A stretch of DNA of 64,000 nucleotides from Tenrec ecaudatus (GCF_050624435.1 NC_134535.1:129260731-129324730); one strand, 5' to 3'; positions 22,901 through 35,300 are shown, counted from the stretch's first letter. The notes: a model not told the origin generated them from the sequence alone. Program-made: numbers and translations.

Positions 22901-24508
22901 CACCACTACTGACTTCCAGGTCACTACCCTCCGCTTAGGGCAAATCAGGTCAACTAGCAGGAGGAACTCCAGCCTGCCCTCCGTGGGAGTGCTGTACACC
23001 ACACAAGACAGCTGGGACAAGCATTTACACCGCACTGGCTGCTGAGGAAGCCTCCGTCAGACCTCTAAGGCGATCTCATCAACTAGGGCAATTCTGGGAG
23101 CATCACTGGGTCCTTGCATTAAAAGGGCACACCAACCTTTCATTGTGGGGCAGGGTCTAAACCCCTCTGCCCCCACATACAAGCAATCTGGGATCAGCCA
23201 TCTCTTCATTCTTTATTTCCTCCTTCTTTCCTCACTCTTTACCATCACAGCCAATCTTAGTGAACTCAATTGGGTTTTCTTTCTCTTTCTTCTCTTTTTC
23301 TTTGTTTCCTCCTTTCTTTGTTCTCTTTGCTTCTCTCTCTGCTTGTATGATTCTCTCTTCTCCCTCTTCTTCTGTTCACATGCCACTGCTGGTTCCCAGA
23401 CCCCTAACGCTGCCTAGGGCAACCCTGTCCTCCCAGTGGGCAGCCTGATCCCTAAGACAGTGCTGCACACAGGACGAGTCAGTGCTACACACAGCACAGC
23501 ATGGGGTCAGCTATTTCTTTATCTAGTTTTTAAATTCTCTCTCCTTCTCCTTTTTTCCTTCTTTTTCTGTGCGTTCTTCTTTAACCTTTTCTTCTTTTCT
23601 CCTCTTCTAGGTCTTCTCTCTTTACGACGAGATTCAGTTCTCCATTTTTGTTGTTTTCTTTCTTTTTAAAATTGTTTTCATTTTTGTTTACACTGTGCAT
23701 TTTAGTTGTGTGTGTGTGAGTGGAGGGTCAGTTTCTTGGCATTGTTGCTCCAGTCTGTGTCTTCTTATTTCTTTTTCCACTCCTTTCACTCTCTTTCCTG
23801 TCACAAGCCACTAGCAGTCCCCAGGCCACAGCTCTCTGCCTAGGGCAACTCTGAAGGCCCAACTGGGGGAGCTCCCACCCTCATTTATTGGCTTGGAAAG
23901 CAGCTGGGGAATTCACACCGGTCCTCTTCCACACACCAAGCATCCCCAGTCTAAATCCTGATGCCCTACAAGTGACTAGGGGAATGGTCTGACCACCACT
24001 GGTGTGGCTCCATGCTACTGCAGGAACATCAACCCAATCTCCAAGGTGATCTCTCTGTCTACGGTAATTTCCCTGCCAGCTACAGAGCTCTACACCAAGG
24101 AGGGTATATCCACACACCCTCCTCAGCACTCCAGCTGCAGAGGAAAACACCACAGGCCAGCCGAGGTGCTCCAAGAACCGCGAAGCCTACTTAGAAATCG
24201 GCCAGGGAAACAACGCCCTTGTGGGTCCACAACCTGACCTGGGTCACATGAGAGGAACATCCAACACACATTCCAAATAATGGAATACTGGACGGCTAGG
24301 ATAAGAGTGAAACCACAGGAAGATATAGTAATAGCCTGACCCCTCCGTATAGCTAACGGCGGGTAGTTCATAGAAGTACTCATACGAATCCCCCAAGAGA
24401 GCCCAGGGCTCTTTGAGTCAGGAAGATGTCTCCAGGCTCCTCTAAAAAACACATAAAGAGCAACTAGTTCTAACAGCTTCAACGAAAAAGCAGGAGAAAC
24501 AGAAGACA
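22900..24508 (+). mobile_element. L1 5' UTR, pyrimidine-rich with degenerate repeated units
   Basis: Leads directly into L1 ORF1 at 24509. It contains two or three degenerate units, each with a TTTCTTTCTCTTTC-type tract, then CACCACTACTGACTTCCAGG / CATGCCACTGCTGGTTCCCAG / CACAAGCCACTAGCAGTCCCC followed by CCTAGGGCAA(C). Such monomeric 5' UTRs carry L1 promoter activity in other mammals; activity here is inference. Confidence 0.6.
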
Positions 24509-25402
24509 ATGCCAGAAGAAGTCATGAACCTAACGATGGACATAGAAGAAGCAGATATTGACCTGCCACAAAAAGAAATTTTCAAAATGCTGCTTGAAGT
24601 CATAAAGGATATGAGGGAAGCAATGCAGAAAAAAGATGAAATGATAGAGGAGGTAAAGGCAACGCACCAAAGGAAAATACAATAGTTAAGGGACGAAATA
24701 ACGAAATCCAGTGACAAATTGACAGACCTTGCCAGTAGGCTTACGGAGGCAGATAATCGCACCAGTGACCTAGAGGCTAATCAAGCAGACTTCAACAAAC
24801 TGGAAAAGCAGTCAAACACAACAATCAAATTAGCTGAAGAAAAGTTGAGAGCCATGTCTGATGCTATGAAAAGAAACAATATTAGAATAATTGGACTACT
24901 GGAACAAGACACAACAAAGAACTCAATGGCAAAAATAGCAAGGGGATTCTTAGAGGAAAACTTCCCTAGCTTGATAAATGAAAATCAGGCAACCTTTCAA
25001 GAGGCTGAAAGTACACCAGCCAGACTGAATCCCAATAAGAAGTCACCAAAACACCTATTTGTCAAATTATCCAACAATGAGGAAAAGATGATAAAAGCAG
25101 CAAGGGAAAAGCAAATAGTCACGCATAAAGGCACCCCAATAAGACTATATCCAGACCTATCAGCGTAAATGATGATGAAGAGAAGGGAATGGAGTAACAT
25201 ATTCCAAAAATTGAAGGAAAGCAACGCAAACCCAAGAATACTTTACCCAGCCAAATTATCTAAGATAATTTAAGATAGATGGAGAAGTAAGGGTCTTCCC
25301 AGACAAGAACAACCTCAAAGAATACTAAAAAAGAAACTCAGCCCTACAAAAGATCCTTGCCAGTCCAGTATGGGCAGAAGATCAACACTCATCAAGGGTA
25401 AA
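24509..25402 (+). pseudogene. L1 ORF1 (RNA-binding chaperone), inactivated
   Basis: ATG at 24509 begins MPEEVMNLTMDIEEADIDLP. A Lys/Glu-rich coiled-coil follows, then an RRM-like part (RNNIRIIGLLEQDT) and a C-terminal domain (HLFVKLSNNEEKMIKAAREK, then KRREWSNIFQKLKESNANPRI). Stops in frame: TAG at 24683 (CAG to TAG, codon 59), TAA at 25166 and 25271, with a frameshift near 25270 after which the intended text FKIDGEVRVFPDKNNLKE is in another frame. Without these it would be close to 300 codons. Confidence 0.88.
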
Positions 25403-25584
25403 TAAGAGACCATCACATAGAACAACTCCACCCATAGGGCGACAAAGAGGAAACAGGCTCCAGGATAGCATCAGCTCAATAGTGGAAAGAAGACAAACAT
25501 AAACCACACACACAAGTTGATAAGATGGTAGATAGGAAAATATCCAACACAAAAGGTACAAGATAACATCACAGAGTCCACAGA

Positions 25585-26755
25585 TGGATAAAACCCTGAA
25601 TATCAATGGCCTGAACTCAGGCATTAAAAGGCAGAGGCTAATAGACTGGCTCAGGAACATAACCCATTGATCTGCTGCCTCCAAGAGACTCATCTCAAGT
25701 TTGCAGACAAAAACAAGTTGAGAATTAAAAGCTGGAGAAAAATATACTAAGCAAATGGTAATGCAAAAAAGCAGGGGAAGTGATCTTAATATCTGACCAA
25801 ATTGACCTCAAGACACAGGCCATAACAAAAGAGGAGGGACACTATATATTGCTAAAGGGAACAATAGACCAAGAGCCAGTGAGCATAATAAACATATATG
25901 TACCTAATGAGAGACCTGTGAAATTCGTAAATCAAATACTCCAAAAGATGAAAAAAGAGATCACAGGCTCAACAATTATAGTAGGTGACTTTAATACACC
26001 ACTCTCTGAAAATAGACAGATCATTGGGAATGAAAATCAACAAGGAGGCTACAGATCTAAATAGCACAATTGGACAACTTGACTTGGTAGACATTTTCAG
26101 AGCTTTCCACCCACATGCAAAAATATTTGCATTCTTTTCAAGCCCACATGGCACATATTGGAAAGTAGACCACATGCTGGGACACAAGTCGAAATTGAGT
26201 ACATTCAAGCACATTGAGGTTATACAGATATCTCTCCGATCACTACGTCATAACGCTGGATATTAACAGAAGGGCGGTGAAGAAAACAAGGGCAAACAAC
26301 TGGGGGATGAACAATTGGGTACTGAGCCAGATCAGAGATGAAATCAGCAAGTTTCTAGACGCCAATGAGAACGAAAATACGACGTACCAAAACCTGTGAG
26401 ATACAGCAAAGGCATTTATCGGAGGAAGGCTGATAGCAATAAACATACACATTAAAAAAGAAGAGAGACTCATGGATGATATGCTGACACAAAATTTACA
26501 TCAATTAGAGCAGTGTAAACAGAACAATCCTACTAATATCAAGAGGATAGATATAATAAAAATCAGAGGCGAGGAGAGGAAAATAAGAAAACTATGGAAA
26601 AAAATCAATGCTGCTAAAAGTTGGTTCTTTGAAAGAATTAACAGAATTGATAGACCTCTGGCAAACCTAACCAAAGAAAGGAGAGAACAAATGACATTTG
26701 CAAGGATGAGGGATGAAACAGGGGACATTACCCTAATAAAATCAAAAGGATAATT
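25585..26755 (+). pseudogene. L1 ORF2 endonuclease part, inactivated and cut short
   Basis: Starts MDKTLNINGLNSGIKRQRLI. The apurinic-endonuclease motifs QETHL, NIYVPNERP, VGDFNTPLS, GTYWKVDHMLGHK and SDHYVITLDIN appear in order, but in several frames with stops. The post-endonuclease linker (RIDRPLANLTKERREQMTFA) ends at DETGDITLIKSKG near 26753. The reverse transcriptase and C-terminal domains are absent; 3' UTR sequence follows at once. Confidence 0.88.
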
Positions 26756-26995
26756 ACACAGTACTATGAAGGTCTATGACAAAATAATAATAATTTACGA
26801 ATGATGAAGGGTTCATGAGGTAGGGGGAGTAGGGAGAGGGGGGAAATGAACAGCCGATATTAAGGGCTAAAATAGAAGGCAAATGTTTTGAGAATGATGA
26901 TGGCAACAAATGTACATAAGTGCTTGACACAATAGATGTAAGTATGGATTGTGATAAGAATTGACTAGCCCACAATAAAATGATTTTTAAAAAGA
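26756..26995 (+). mobile_element. L1 3' UTR fused to truncated ORF2
   Basis: ATGACAAAATAATAATAATT, GAAGGGTTCATGAGGTAGGG, ATTGACTAGCCCACAATAAAATG then a short A-rich tail. Same element as ORF1/ORF2 above, with about 2.5-3 kb missing (estimated from usual L1 length). Confidence 0.85.
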
Positions 26996-27045
26996 ACATA
27001 TAGATGCCATATGTGGTAGATATATAATCCTTTTCAGGATTAAGA

Positions 27046-27496
27046 GTGTCGGGGTGGAGCCTAGCTTTTCAATCAGATCACAGCCAACGAGGCCTCTGTG
27101 TGGGCATGGCCTTCTCCTGAGAAATCCAGTACTTCCTCCTTGGAAGCGGGAGACATTTTTCTCTGCTCACACCATTGGAGACATAGCAGCTGACAAGACA
27201 CATGGACCCACTCTGATGCAGAGACCCCTGCCAGTGCTGAGATGTTTCCAGAGCCACTGGATCCAAAGACCTTCTACCCACTGGCCTGTGATCTTCTACA
27301 TTCAGTGTCACTGCATGTGTTTCCTAAGTCTGAAGAGGACTTTATAGATTGTTATCAGACATATCGGCTAACATCAGACTTATGGACTTGATCTGGGCTG
27401 TTTTCCCAATGTTCAATTGCTCTTGTATATAAATCTCTTTCTTATACACATGTGTGTCCATGGATTTGTTTCTCTAGCCTATCCAGACTAACACAC
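27046..27496 (+). mobile_element. MaLR-like LTR
   Basis: TGTCGGGGTGGAGCCTAGC at the left matches the 5' region of the LTR at 4630. Ends CTATCCAGACTAACACAC. Confidence 0.65.
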
Positions 27497-27729
27497 CATA
27501 AAAGAGAACACTTTACATTACAGAAGTATACTTCTTTTAAAATCAAATCCTCCTCTGTGTGCCTACTGATCTGCTTCTGGTCAGCAGGGGTGTCACCTGA
27601 ACACTAGGAGATATATCAGAATGGGGGGAGGGGAGGGAAGCTGGAGATGGGCTTTTCCTCAGTCTACTGCTTCTCTTCTATTAAAGTGCATGTGAATAAA
27701 CTGACATGCTTGACAAGAATAAAATTCCT

Positions 27730-27800
27730 TGGCCCCACCTCCAGAGATTGGGATTCAGTAGGTCTACCTAAGGTAGGGTTTAGCAGTCAACTTAGTAACG
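27730..27800. mobile_element. MER20-like hAT relic
   Basis: TTGGCCCCACCTCCAGAGAT and GGATTCAGTAGGTCTACC match the diagnostic MER20-type stretch. Confidence 0.6.
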
Positions 27801-27949
27801 AGCATTCCCATGAACTCTCACCAATGTCTATGGGCTCAACATGAATGCTTCTCAAACCCCACCCCACCCCCCTCAAACCTTCACATACATACAGATCTAC
27901 CAGGGGCCCTGTTACAAGGAGATTGTGATTTGGCAAGTCTGGAGTACTT

Positions 27950-28507
27950 GGCACCATCGCGTCTCTCTGGACTCACAGCAACCCTTTGCATGCGTACCCA
28001 CAGAAGGAAAGGTTGCCTGGTCCACACCAGCCACTCTTAATTGTTGCCATGTTGGAGTCTGCTGTATGTTTCAGTCACTGCATCAATCCGTCTCGTTGAG
28101 CACCTTCTCCAAGGACCGGTCCCTCCTGATAACACATCCAAAGGATGGGAGATAAAGTCTCGGCATCTTCTCTTCTAATTGGTTTCCTGGCTATACTTCT
28201 CCCAACACAAACGGGTTTATTCTTCTGCTGTGCAGGGTACATTCCGTTTTCCTCACTAATACCATAAATCCAATGTGTTGTTGATTCATTATCTAGTTCA
28301 CATGCATATGAGGCAATTTAACATAGTGTAATTTAGGTTAGGCACAAGCAGTCTTCAAAATGACATCTTTTCAATCACTTTAAGAAGTCTGCCAGCAGAT
28401 TTGCGCAATGCAATATGTCATTTGATTTCTTGATTGCTGCTTCCAAGGGCTTGGACTGTGGGTCCAGGTGAAATGACATACTGGATAACTTCAATCTTTT
28501 CTTTAAT
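27950..28507 (-). mobile_element. BovB/RTE LINE, 3' part (first segment, split by LTR)
   Basis: Reverse BovB 3' end: CGTCTCGTTGAGCACCTTCTC, CCTGATAACACATCCAAAGG, CACATGCATATGAGGCAATT, GCAGATTTGCGCAATGCAAT and TTGATTTCTTGATTGCTGCTTCC. The element resumes at 29212 after an LTR insertion. Confidence 0.85.
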
Positions 28508-29211
28508 TGTGGGGCCGGTCCTGCATCTGGATAGGTTCTAAGGGGCAGTTGTGTAATTGAGGGGCGAATTAGAGACATGAGACAAAGCAGGCAGGTAATG
28601 TATTCTCTCACGAGCTTATGTAATCTATATGATACACAAACCACAGTAAGCACATACGTAGCAGGTAGGGGTTGTATTAGAAGCATACACTTAACATGTG
28701 GGGAGGGGGAGCGAGCTAGGGGTATACACACAATAGGAAGGGAGGTGCTAAAGGCATACATGTGACAGGAAGGTACACATGTAACAAGATGGGTGGATTC
28801 TACAGTCAAGATGGGAACCTAACCTTGGTCTTCTCTGAGCTGGCTTGACCTTAGGTGTCTTTGAGCTCCTCTCCAGGGGAAAAATCTATCTTTATCAGAA
28901 GGGAGTGGGCCCTTAGGATGGGACAGACATAGGGTCTGATGGCAGACAACCTTCAGGCAAATAACCTTCAAGCAGTTGACCTTCAAGAATACAGTAAGCG
29001 ACCATGTGCTTGCAAACAGCACTGCAAAATTGGCTTTATTATGGGAGGACATCAAGGGGATTAACTTGTACTTAGGAGAATGTGACTGGAACGTATCTCC
29101 AACCCATAAACGTGAAGGTCTCCCTCCACAGGAGCCCCAGACTCCCAGACTCGGGAATGGATGACTGTTGAGAGTTTGTCAGCATACACTCTCTTCCTGG
29201 TTGTTTCCACA
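28508..29211 (-). mobile_element. Solo LTR of an endogenous retrovirus, nested in BovB
   Basis: 704 bp with inverted ends TGTGGGGCC…TTTCCACA inserted cleanly between two consecutive BovB segments; AATT abuts both ends. On the minus strand an AATAAAG poly(A)-type signal lies near 29035. No internal retroviral genes. Class not assigned. Confidence 0.65.
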
Positions 29212-30240
29212 ATTTATCATGATGTTGCTTACTGACCTACTTGTAAGAGTGCTTTCATGTTACAGTGCTATCCATGCTGGAAGGCGATTGTCTTTGATCA
29301 ATATTAAGTACATCAAGTCCTCTTGGCTTTCAGCAAGTTTGTGCCATCTGTGGACCTCAAATTTTAATGAACTGTCTTCTACTCCTGATCTCACACTTTT
29401 TCGCACAATCCAGCTTATTGGATTATTTGTTCAGCATACAAGTTGAGTATGTAAAAGTATACAACCCTGACTCACACCTTTCTGACTTTAAGCCACGCCA
29501 TATCCCATTGTTCTGTTCAAATGACTGCCTCTTCTATGCACCAGTTCTGCATGAGCACAATCAACTGATCTGGAATTCCCCTTCTTCAAAGTGTTTGTTA
29601 ACTTTTTTATGATCCACAGTTAAATGTCTTTGCAAAGCCAGTAAAACTCAGGTGATTATCTTCCTAGTATACTCTGCTTCCAGCCAACATCCACCTGGCA
29701 TCAGCAATCTCCTTTGTGCCACAAGCTCTTCATCAGAAGCAACTTGAAGTCCTGGCAGTTCCTTTTTGATGTACTTCTGTCCCTCTCTCAAATGCAGTAT
29801 GATTTGTTCTTCATTCTGTCGAGCCGCCTCTTTGGAACAGGAAGACGGGCAGCTGCCGTCCAGATTCCTTGGCACAGTAAGTGAGCACTTCCGGCTTGGC
29901 ACCTATTTGTTGAATCTCGTTTTTCACCATGGTCGTCCGGGCAACTTGCATTTCTTCTTTCAACCTCACTGGCTGAGCACTGACCAATTCTTTGTGGTGC
30001 AGTGGCTGTGTATTCTTTTTTATCTTCTTTTGATGCTTTCTGCATTCTTCTTCATTTGCCCAGAGGATGTTGTAATATTGCAACTCAAAGCCCGCGCTTT
30101 CTCCAGTTCTTTCGGCTTTAGAAACATCGAGTGCAGACTCCCCATCTAGCTTTCTAACTCCAGGTCTGGGCCCAGGTCCATATAACACCCAGGTCTTCTC
30201 GAACCACCCCAAGAAACCTTGTGTTCAGCAATTTTACTTC
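29212..30240 (-). pseudogene. BovB/RTE reverse transcriptase region, decayed
   Basis: Continuation of the split BovB. On the minus strand, in several frames: YIKKELPGLQVASD, a CFAKTFNCGS*K counterpart of the CFIDYAKAFDCVDHxK motif, GIPDQLIVLMQNW and a degraded GVRQGCILSP. The left part includes ATCATGATGTTGCTTACTGA. Many frameshifts and stops; no functional product. Confidence 0.8.
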
Positions 30241-30369
30241 CTCATGACTTAGTGGTTCTACCTTGAAGAGCAAGTTTCCCAGTCTTTAGAGTCCGAGGAG
30301 GATATACTCAAGGTTGCACACTGGCCTTATTTGGTCTGGAGTACAGCTTGCTATTCGGCCCTTCCAACA

Positions 30370-30425
30370 CACCCTCAGGCAACACTGATGCTGCTGGTTC
30401 ATGCACATTGTTCTCTTGAGTAGCA
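30370..30425. mobile_element. MER20/MER5-like fragment
   Basis: AACACTGATGCTGCTGGTTC and TTGAGTAGCAC resemble a MER20 end. Short and uncertain. Confidence 0.4.
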
Positions 30426-30529
30426 CACATTTGTTCATTTGGGATCAAAGATTCTTGTGCGTGAAATGGGTAGGTAGAGAATTCACCTTCAACACACATG
30501 TACCTGTCTCTGTACAGATGAGATGGGCA

Positions 30530-32070
30530 TTACTTTAACTGGCCAAGGCTTTTACTGACATTCCCATCCTAACCATGTCTGGTGGAACCCTGGCTGTGCT
30601 GGCTTAAACACAGAATATGAAACTTTCCAGTCAAGCCACCCAGGGGGATTAGCCAACACTGAAGCAGTGATTCATCTGGCTCCTGGCTGCAATACTAATA
30701 ATGTAAGCAAAACACCCTAACCAGCATTATATGCGCCAGGGAGGCGGTGGCACCACCTTTTCATGGGAGAGAATCTGCCGACACCCATGTGTAATCTAGA
30801 CAGTATGGTTCTAACAGCATGGGATGGAGGCCTTACGTAATGCAGATTAAGTTAGAAGACCAAGGCTTGAGAATCCACATCCACAGAGAACGTTTGTATT
30901 TAAGTGTACTATTTTCCAGATGTATGTAGACGTACTTTAAAAATCCTTGCATGTGAATACATTCAGATTAGCATAGGACATTGTGCATGTTCTTAAATCA
31001 TGAACAAGCTGGCAATGGCGCACTTGGGTTTCACAATTTGACAGTGAGTCCTTATCTCCCAGAGCAGACGCTGGAAGTGGCTCGACACAGGGCAACTCGA
31101 TGCATTTCCCTGTATTTCAGAAGGGAAATGATACCAGGAAAGCAAAAGATTATTGCTAGGAGGGACCCAGTTCATCCTTGCAGGGGTCTACTCCAAAACA
31201 GAACATATTTAAACACGTCTCCGCAGTGAGCGGATAAACGCAGACAAGTTCTATCAGGCATACACTTGTCTCTGCGTTAGGGTACCTCCAAAACAGGTGC
31301 AGTTGAGACAGTGGTTTCTTAGAAGGTCTGCTGGGCCAGTTCAATTCAAGGCAGAGCGGGCAGCTTAGGTTCTGGTGACTGTCCTGGAGATTCCAAAGGG
31401 ACAATCCTGATAAGACTTTCTAAAGGACACAGGATAATCTGGTTTATGTGATGAGGTTTTAATGAAAAACTACCTGAGAAAAGGCCCAGAATAGTTATAC
31501 CATGGATTCCGCTCCACACACACCCCCCGCATCAAAACAATACACACTTGCTCATGCTTTATGAAGACCCAGTTGTCCTTTGAAAATTTTAGTGGGAAAT
31601 GTAACTCCATCCACCCTATAGTCCTGATCTTGTCCACCCAGATTTCTTTTTGTTTCCCAAACTCTAAAGAACATTTTTAAAAATTCATGATATTGAGTCT
31701 TTCAAGGATGCTCAGGCTGGGTTTTGATGTGGTGTCAATCAAAGAGGCAGATTCTCCAGGGGAGGGTTAAAGAGAGGGGCACGGCCATTAGATGGGCATG
31801 GGCCTGGACGGAGCGCATGCAGAGGGACAACAGCTGCTGCCCACTTTGGGATTTGGTTTTTAAATTGTTTTTATGATTTTCTAGCAATTCTTTTGACTTA
31901 CCCTCATACCTGCAAATGCGCGGGAGAAAGGAGAGGGCTTCCAGAGTTAGTGGAAAGTCCCATTATTTTTACTTCAATTTCCCACAATGGACGTTCCCCC
32001 AAATTTAAAGGAAGTTATACTCAATTATTAAGAAACTGGATTTCCCAGTCAGTAAACCACGGAAGAAAAT
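30530..32070. other. No feature recognised downstream of NDUFA9
   Basis: Sequence past the NDUFA9 poly(A) site with no exon or clear repeat. In human, GALNT8 follows NDUFA9 (from memory); no GALNT8-like exon was seen in 1-32000. Confidence 0.4.
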
Positions 32071-32094
32071 GCTGCAGCAATTCATGCGAGACAT

Positions 32095-32183
32095 TTTAAT
32101 AGGTCGTGTCCCTATGTACAAGGTTCTCTGAAGAACGGGGGTAAGCTTGAGTGGCGTCACACACCAGGGCTGCTCCGGGCTCA
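32095..32183 (-). other. NDUFA9: NDUFA9 3' UTR with ATTAAA poly(A) signal
   Basis: An ATTAAA hexamer on the minus strand at 32100-32095 lies 84 bases past the stop codon, so a very short 3' UTR ending roughly 10-30 bases further is inferred. No AATAAA lies closer. Confidence 0.7.
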
Positions 32184-32354
32184 CTACACGTTGATGGTCT
32201 TGGGCGGCTTCACGTCCTCGATTTCAGCAGACAGCCAGCGGTACGTACGGTGGCGACGCAGCACCTCAATGGCTTTGAGTTCCAGGGGTGTTGCCTGGAT
32301 GCCCAGGTCTTCTAAGCCAGGCAGGTGAGGCAATCTCATGTCTGAGATGTGAAT
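32184..32354 (-). CDS. NDUFA9: NDUFA9 exon 11, C-terminus and stop
   Basis: 171 bp coding: 56 codons and TAG at 32186-32184. The acceptor is TTTCCTCGAAG. The text starts [18 protein letters not shown] and ends [11 protein letters not shown], matching the family C-terminus in length and sequence. Confidence 0.98.
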   Translation of the reverse strand: MHISDMRLPHLPGLEDLGIQATPLELKAIEVLRRHRTYRWLSAEIEDVKPPKTINV

Positions 32355-35300
32355 CTTCGAGGAAACAAAGAACCACAGGGGCACTGAGAAGTGGGCGGGA
32401 CTCATGAGTGCTGCCCTGACAAACCTTTAAACCGCCGCGCTAACCTGTCTCCCATTCCTGGGCATCCACGGTTTTCAAGCACTAGGTGGTAGCGTTTCAT
32501 CCCTGGAACTTACAGAGAACACAAAACTGGGCTTACAAAAGAAACAAGCAAAACCCAGGCAAGGTCATGGGCGATGAGATCAGAAGTGGCTGAGTCCATG
32601 AGCACAGGACATGGCCTCTAGAGGAGCCTTTCCTCAGATCGCCACAGAAATGCACCCAAGGAGGCCACCAATGACCTCTGCCCCAGGTTCTACACAGGAG
32701 AGTTCGGGTCACGAAAGCGGAACTTTGGGATGAGAGCTTGCAAACCAGAGAGCCAGCGATCACAAAGGCGCCCCCCCCACGTGATGGCTGCACCAATGGG
32801 CTCAAGCACACCAACTGTGGAGTCGGCACAATGAATGTTGGACTGGAAATAATGCTGCCCGGAGCTGGAGTCAACTCCATGGCAACTGACAGCAGCAGGC
32901 AAGCCCAACTAGCGGGTGCCCCAATTCTCCCTGAGAGCCCTCGCTCTGGGTACAGCTGTTCTGCCTCAGTCTCTAACTGTTGGATTGCGAAATTCATGTA
33001 GTACTTATTCGCTGCCTATTAAAAAAGGAATGGTTCGTTCCAGCTACTCTGAACCTGGTTGGCCTGTGTTTACCCCAGAGCTAACAAGCCCGACGCCCAG
33101 TCAGAGGTCCCATATCTAGTGCAAGCACACGAAGAAAAGGCAGCCTGCACAAAAAGCAGCACCGGTCCCTGGCCTGCTAGTGGAGAGCTGGCAGTTCTTT
33201 CGGTAGAGCGCTATAAGGCAGTCTCTGACTCAAACGCAAAGTCCACTTACTATAGCAGTACCTTCTTCATTAGAAAGGTAAGCGTCGCACCCCTCACCAA
33301 CATAAAGGGCATCTTGAGAAAGGCCTCAGGTTTCCACACAGTCCCTATCAGAGGGGAGGCTGTCAATCTTCATGGGATCAGAAAGCCTCATCTTTCTCCC
33401 CGGGTACAGCTGCTGGGCTTGAACTACTGACTTCTCAATTGGCAACCTGACCCACTCTGCCACCAGGGCTCCTCAGACAACTCTAGTACAGCATACCAGA
33501 GCAGGAGAAAAGAGGCTGCTGGCACTCAGGGCTGGTGATCAGGCCAAGAAATGAAGCCGCACCTGTGAGCCTACAGAGAGCAACTGGAGCAAGCATGAGC
33601 CTGGGAGGGGCGTTCTGACACTACGTCAAGATGGAGAAGAGCTGAGGGCGGAGGGCAGCAGACTGAGAAGCCTGGGCCAGCAAGGCGGGAAGTTGGAAAA
33701 TGTACCGTGGCCAGAATCCTGGTGGGAAGACAGGCTTCTAAGAAAGAGCGAGTCCCCTCTGACAGATGCTGCTCACAGATGCAGTGAGTGAGGTCGGGGA
33801 ACGGACGGCTGAGTTTGGCAGGGTGGCGACCAGGGGTGGCCTTGAAATGAACAGTTCCAGTGCTGCGACGGGAATGGGTTAAGCAGGGGTCCTCAAACTT
33901 TTTAAACGGGGCCAGTTCACTGTCCCTCAGAGCCATTGGAGGGCTGGACTATGAACAAATTCCTATGCACACTGCACATATCTTATTTTGAAGTAAAAAA
34001 CAAAATGGGGAAAACACCCGGCAGGCCGGATAAATGTCCTCGGCGGGCAGCATGTGGCCCACAGGCTGCAGTGTGAGGACGCCTGGGTTAGGGAGAGATT
34101 GGGGGGGAATCTGGCAGCAGTGGGCAGCCACAACTCTCTGGAGGGGTTATACTGTAAAGGTCAGAGGCAAACAGGGCGGGAGCGTGAGGGGCACATGGCG
34201 AGGGTGAGAAGGAGGCATTTGCCATTTTGGAAAATAAAGGAGGGCAATCCAGGCTCCCTAGCACCTTGCTGGGAATGGCCCAGTAGGGAAGGGCGATTGG
34301 ACATGTGAGAAGGTCAGGGAGGAACAGCCCTATGGTGGGTTGCGAGTAGAGCAGACTCCGTCAGTGCACAGGAGCGAGGAACATATCAGACGTGCACATG
34401 AAGTGAAATGAACCCAGGCAAGGGAGCACGCAGACACAAGAATCCCATCCTATCTTGCCCCAGCCCCAGCGGCAGAGTGGTTAAAAGGTGGACAACGGTG
34501 AACAGTTGCAGTCTCAGGGGCTCACAGGGGCACTTCTACCCTGTCCTTGAGAGTCACAATGAGTTGGCATCAACTCCATGGCAGTGAGGTTTTGTTTGTT
34601 TAGCCTTCTTGGTGACTCTCAGCAGAGTGCTCACCTGGGCAGGCAAGTACTACCCTGCTACACTTACCCGCTCCACTTTATCCCTCGTGGTCCAGGGCTC
34701 AAACGGACTCATCTCAAAGAGTCTTGCCACCAATCTGGATAAAGAATAAAGAGATCGCACGTGAAAAGGGCCCCCCCACCGATCAAGCGCTCAGGAAGCC
34801 AGTGCGAACCAAAGGAAGAGAGGCCCCGGTGGAGGAGGGAATTGGCTGGATTTTTTCCTTCTGTTTAAATAACCGACCTTGGCGCCTGGGAGCTTAAGTC
34901 CCCTGTCAGTCCCTTTCCTCCTTTCGGACCCACCCCGTCTGACCACTGAGACATACACTGCAATTAAACCACCCACAGCTGCAAAGCACACAAAAGCCAA
35001 ACCCCCAACCAAACCCAGAGCCATCCAGTCCACTCCAGCTCTCAGTGACCCCACAGAACTGCCCGCTGTGGGTTTCTGAGCCTATACATCTTTATGGGAC
35101 CAGACAGCTTCAATTTGCTCTCACAGAGTAGCTGGTGGGTTTGAACCGATGATCAGATGGTTAACAGCCAACAAAGTCATCAAGACCCCATAAACAAATA
35201 GAAGAGATCCAATCAATACTCATTAAGGTCTGGGAAACTCCATTCTCACTTAAGTCTTCACATGGAAATATGCTGCTGGTAGGAAAATAGGCAACCTGAG

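Noticed and set aside
22557..23669. Several + strand open frames rich in Phe, Leu and Ser suggesting membrane proteins
   Set aside because: They are translations of T/C-rich L1 UTR tracts, with no start context, splice sites or family resemblance.
29648..30212. Minus-strand Lys/Glu-rich reading frames that first looked like a processed pseudogene of a coiled-coil protein
   Set aside because: Neighbouring sequence and the YIKKELPGLQ and GIPDQLI motifs place it in the decayed BovB reverse-transcriptase region.
1..32000. Search for GALNT8 or other neighbouring-gene exons expected from human gene order
   Set aside because: No exon-like segment with splice sites and glycosyltransferase motifs was seen; the region appears intergenic.
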